The notes under the pieces: generated by a model
Told to the model about the DNA's origin: nothing
What the model saw: only the letters and a program-made list of their open reading frames with translations
The model's database searches: none
Shown here: in pieces, positions 6,226-6,748 of the stretch
How the letters are laid out: the number at the start of each line of letters is the position of its first letter
How positions within the stretch are numbered: position 1 is the first letter of the stretch
Assembly: GCA_007128555.1 (NCBI GenBank)
Contig: SKXF01000117.1
Coordinates: 1 to 6,748 of the forward strand
Reading direction: 5' to 3'
DNA length: 6,748 bases
From: Clostridia bacterium
Lineage (GTDB): Bacteria; Bacillota_E; SLMV01; PUMD01
Translations under genes and position numbers: made by a program

Positions 6226-6748
6226 ATGTTCTTTCGCAATCCGCAGCTGACATTGCTGTTCTGCTCCCTCTTTCTGATCATGATCGGTTTCGGCATCGTG
6301 ATCCCCCTGCTGCCCTTCGTCGCACGAGAACTGGGGGCCACCTCCATGGACATGGGGCTGTTGGTGACAGCGTGGGCTGCTGCCCAGTTCATCATAGCTC
6401 CCCGCTGGGGTACCTTCTCAGACCGCGTCGGCCGCAGGCCCACGATCATCCTGGGCCTCGTTGGTTTCGGCTTTTCCTTCATCCTGATGGGCCTTTCCAC
6501 CCAACTGTGGGTTCTGTATGTCGCCCGAATTATCGGGGGCCTCATGTCCGCTGCAACGATGCCGTCAGCCAGTGCCTACATCGCCGATGTGACCACTCGA
6601 GAGGAACGCGGGGCGAGTATGGGGCTGCTCGGTGCAGCCTTCGGTCTGGGTTTCATGCTGGGACCCACCGTCGGAGGACTCCTCGCACCCTTCGGCGTAC
6701 GATTCGCCTTCTTCGTTGCCGGAACATGTGGATGGCTCAATGCCATCC
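6226..6748 (+). CDS. MFS transporter, TetA/Bmr-like DHA1 family (partial, 3' end beyond window)
   Basis: The first 174 codons of a major facilitator superfamily transporter stay open to the window edge. Visible are TM1 (about residues 8-28, LLFCSLFLIMIGFGIVIPLL) and TM2 (about 43-60). The loop 2-3 motif A reads GTFSDRVGRRP (about 64-74), followed by TM3 (about 74-91). TM4 carries the motif-B-like Arg in YVARIIGG. The TM4-5 loop (YIADVTTREERG) is typical of TetA-type proteins, and TM5 holds the antiporter motif C (GFMLGPTVGG). This pattern predicts a proton-driven drug or metabolite exporter of the inner membrane, usually about 400 residues with 12 helices. The substrate cannot be given. ATG at 6226 follows GAGGAG with a 7-base spacer and a good promoter. 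It is read divergently from sppA. The gene looks intact as far as seen. Confidence 0.93.
   Translation, partial: MFFRNPQLTLLFCSLFLIMIGFGIVIPLLPFVARELGATSMDMGLLVTAWAAAQFIIAPRWGTFSDRVGRRPTIILGLVGFGFSFILMGLSTQLWVLYVARIIGGLMSAATMPSASAYIADVTTREERGASMGLLGAAFGLGFMLGPTVGGLLAPFGVRFAFFVAGTCGWLNAI

Overview
The window is ordinary bacterial chromosome of moderately high GC. It shows strong GGAGG-type Shine-Dalgarno sites, frequent GTG starts and closely spaced operon-like genes. No phylum can be assigned from the sequence alone. There is no rRNA, tRNA, CRISPR array, transposase, integrase or phage gene. Six protein-coding genes are well supported. A seventh, running off the left edge, is probable. All are read leftward (minus strand) except the last, which is read rightward and runs off the right edge.

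From right to left along the minus strand, the first unit is sppA (5552-4635), a membrane-anchored S49 signal peptide peptidase. It is followed after 22 bases by a five-helix Yip1-family membrane protein (4612-4040). A 410-base gap without a convincing gene follows. The second unit is an M24 'pita-bread' metallopeptidase of the Xaa-Pro peptidase type (3629-2373), then a class I SAM-dependent methyltransferase (2363-1644) whose ribosome-binding site overlaps the peptidase stop codon. After a 170-base leader-like spacer comes a MetC-like PLP-dependent cystathionine lyase/synthase family enzyme (1473-283). Beyond it, the first 53 codons of a small hydrophobic protein (160 to the left edge) resemble the paired-helix domain of LiaI/LiaF-type envelope proteins.

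On the right, a roughly 600-base stretch without a secure gene separates sppA from a divergently read MFS transporter of the TetA/Bmr (DHA1) type. The transporter starts at 6226 behind a good sigma70-like promoter with an overlapping palindrome.

Functionally, sppA and the Yip1-like gene suggest membrane-protein quality control. The peptidase, methyltransferase and lyase could form a small peptide/sulfur-amino-acid catabolic or modification unit, but their substrates cannot be read from the sequence. I see no clear new defence or mobile system. The items most worth a second look are the structured 170-base leader before the MetC-like gene, the palindrome at the transporter promoter, and a pair of tiny overlapping ORFs in the right-hand intergenic region.
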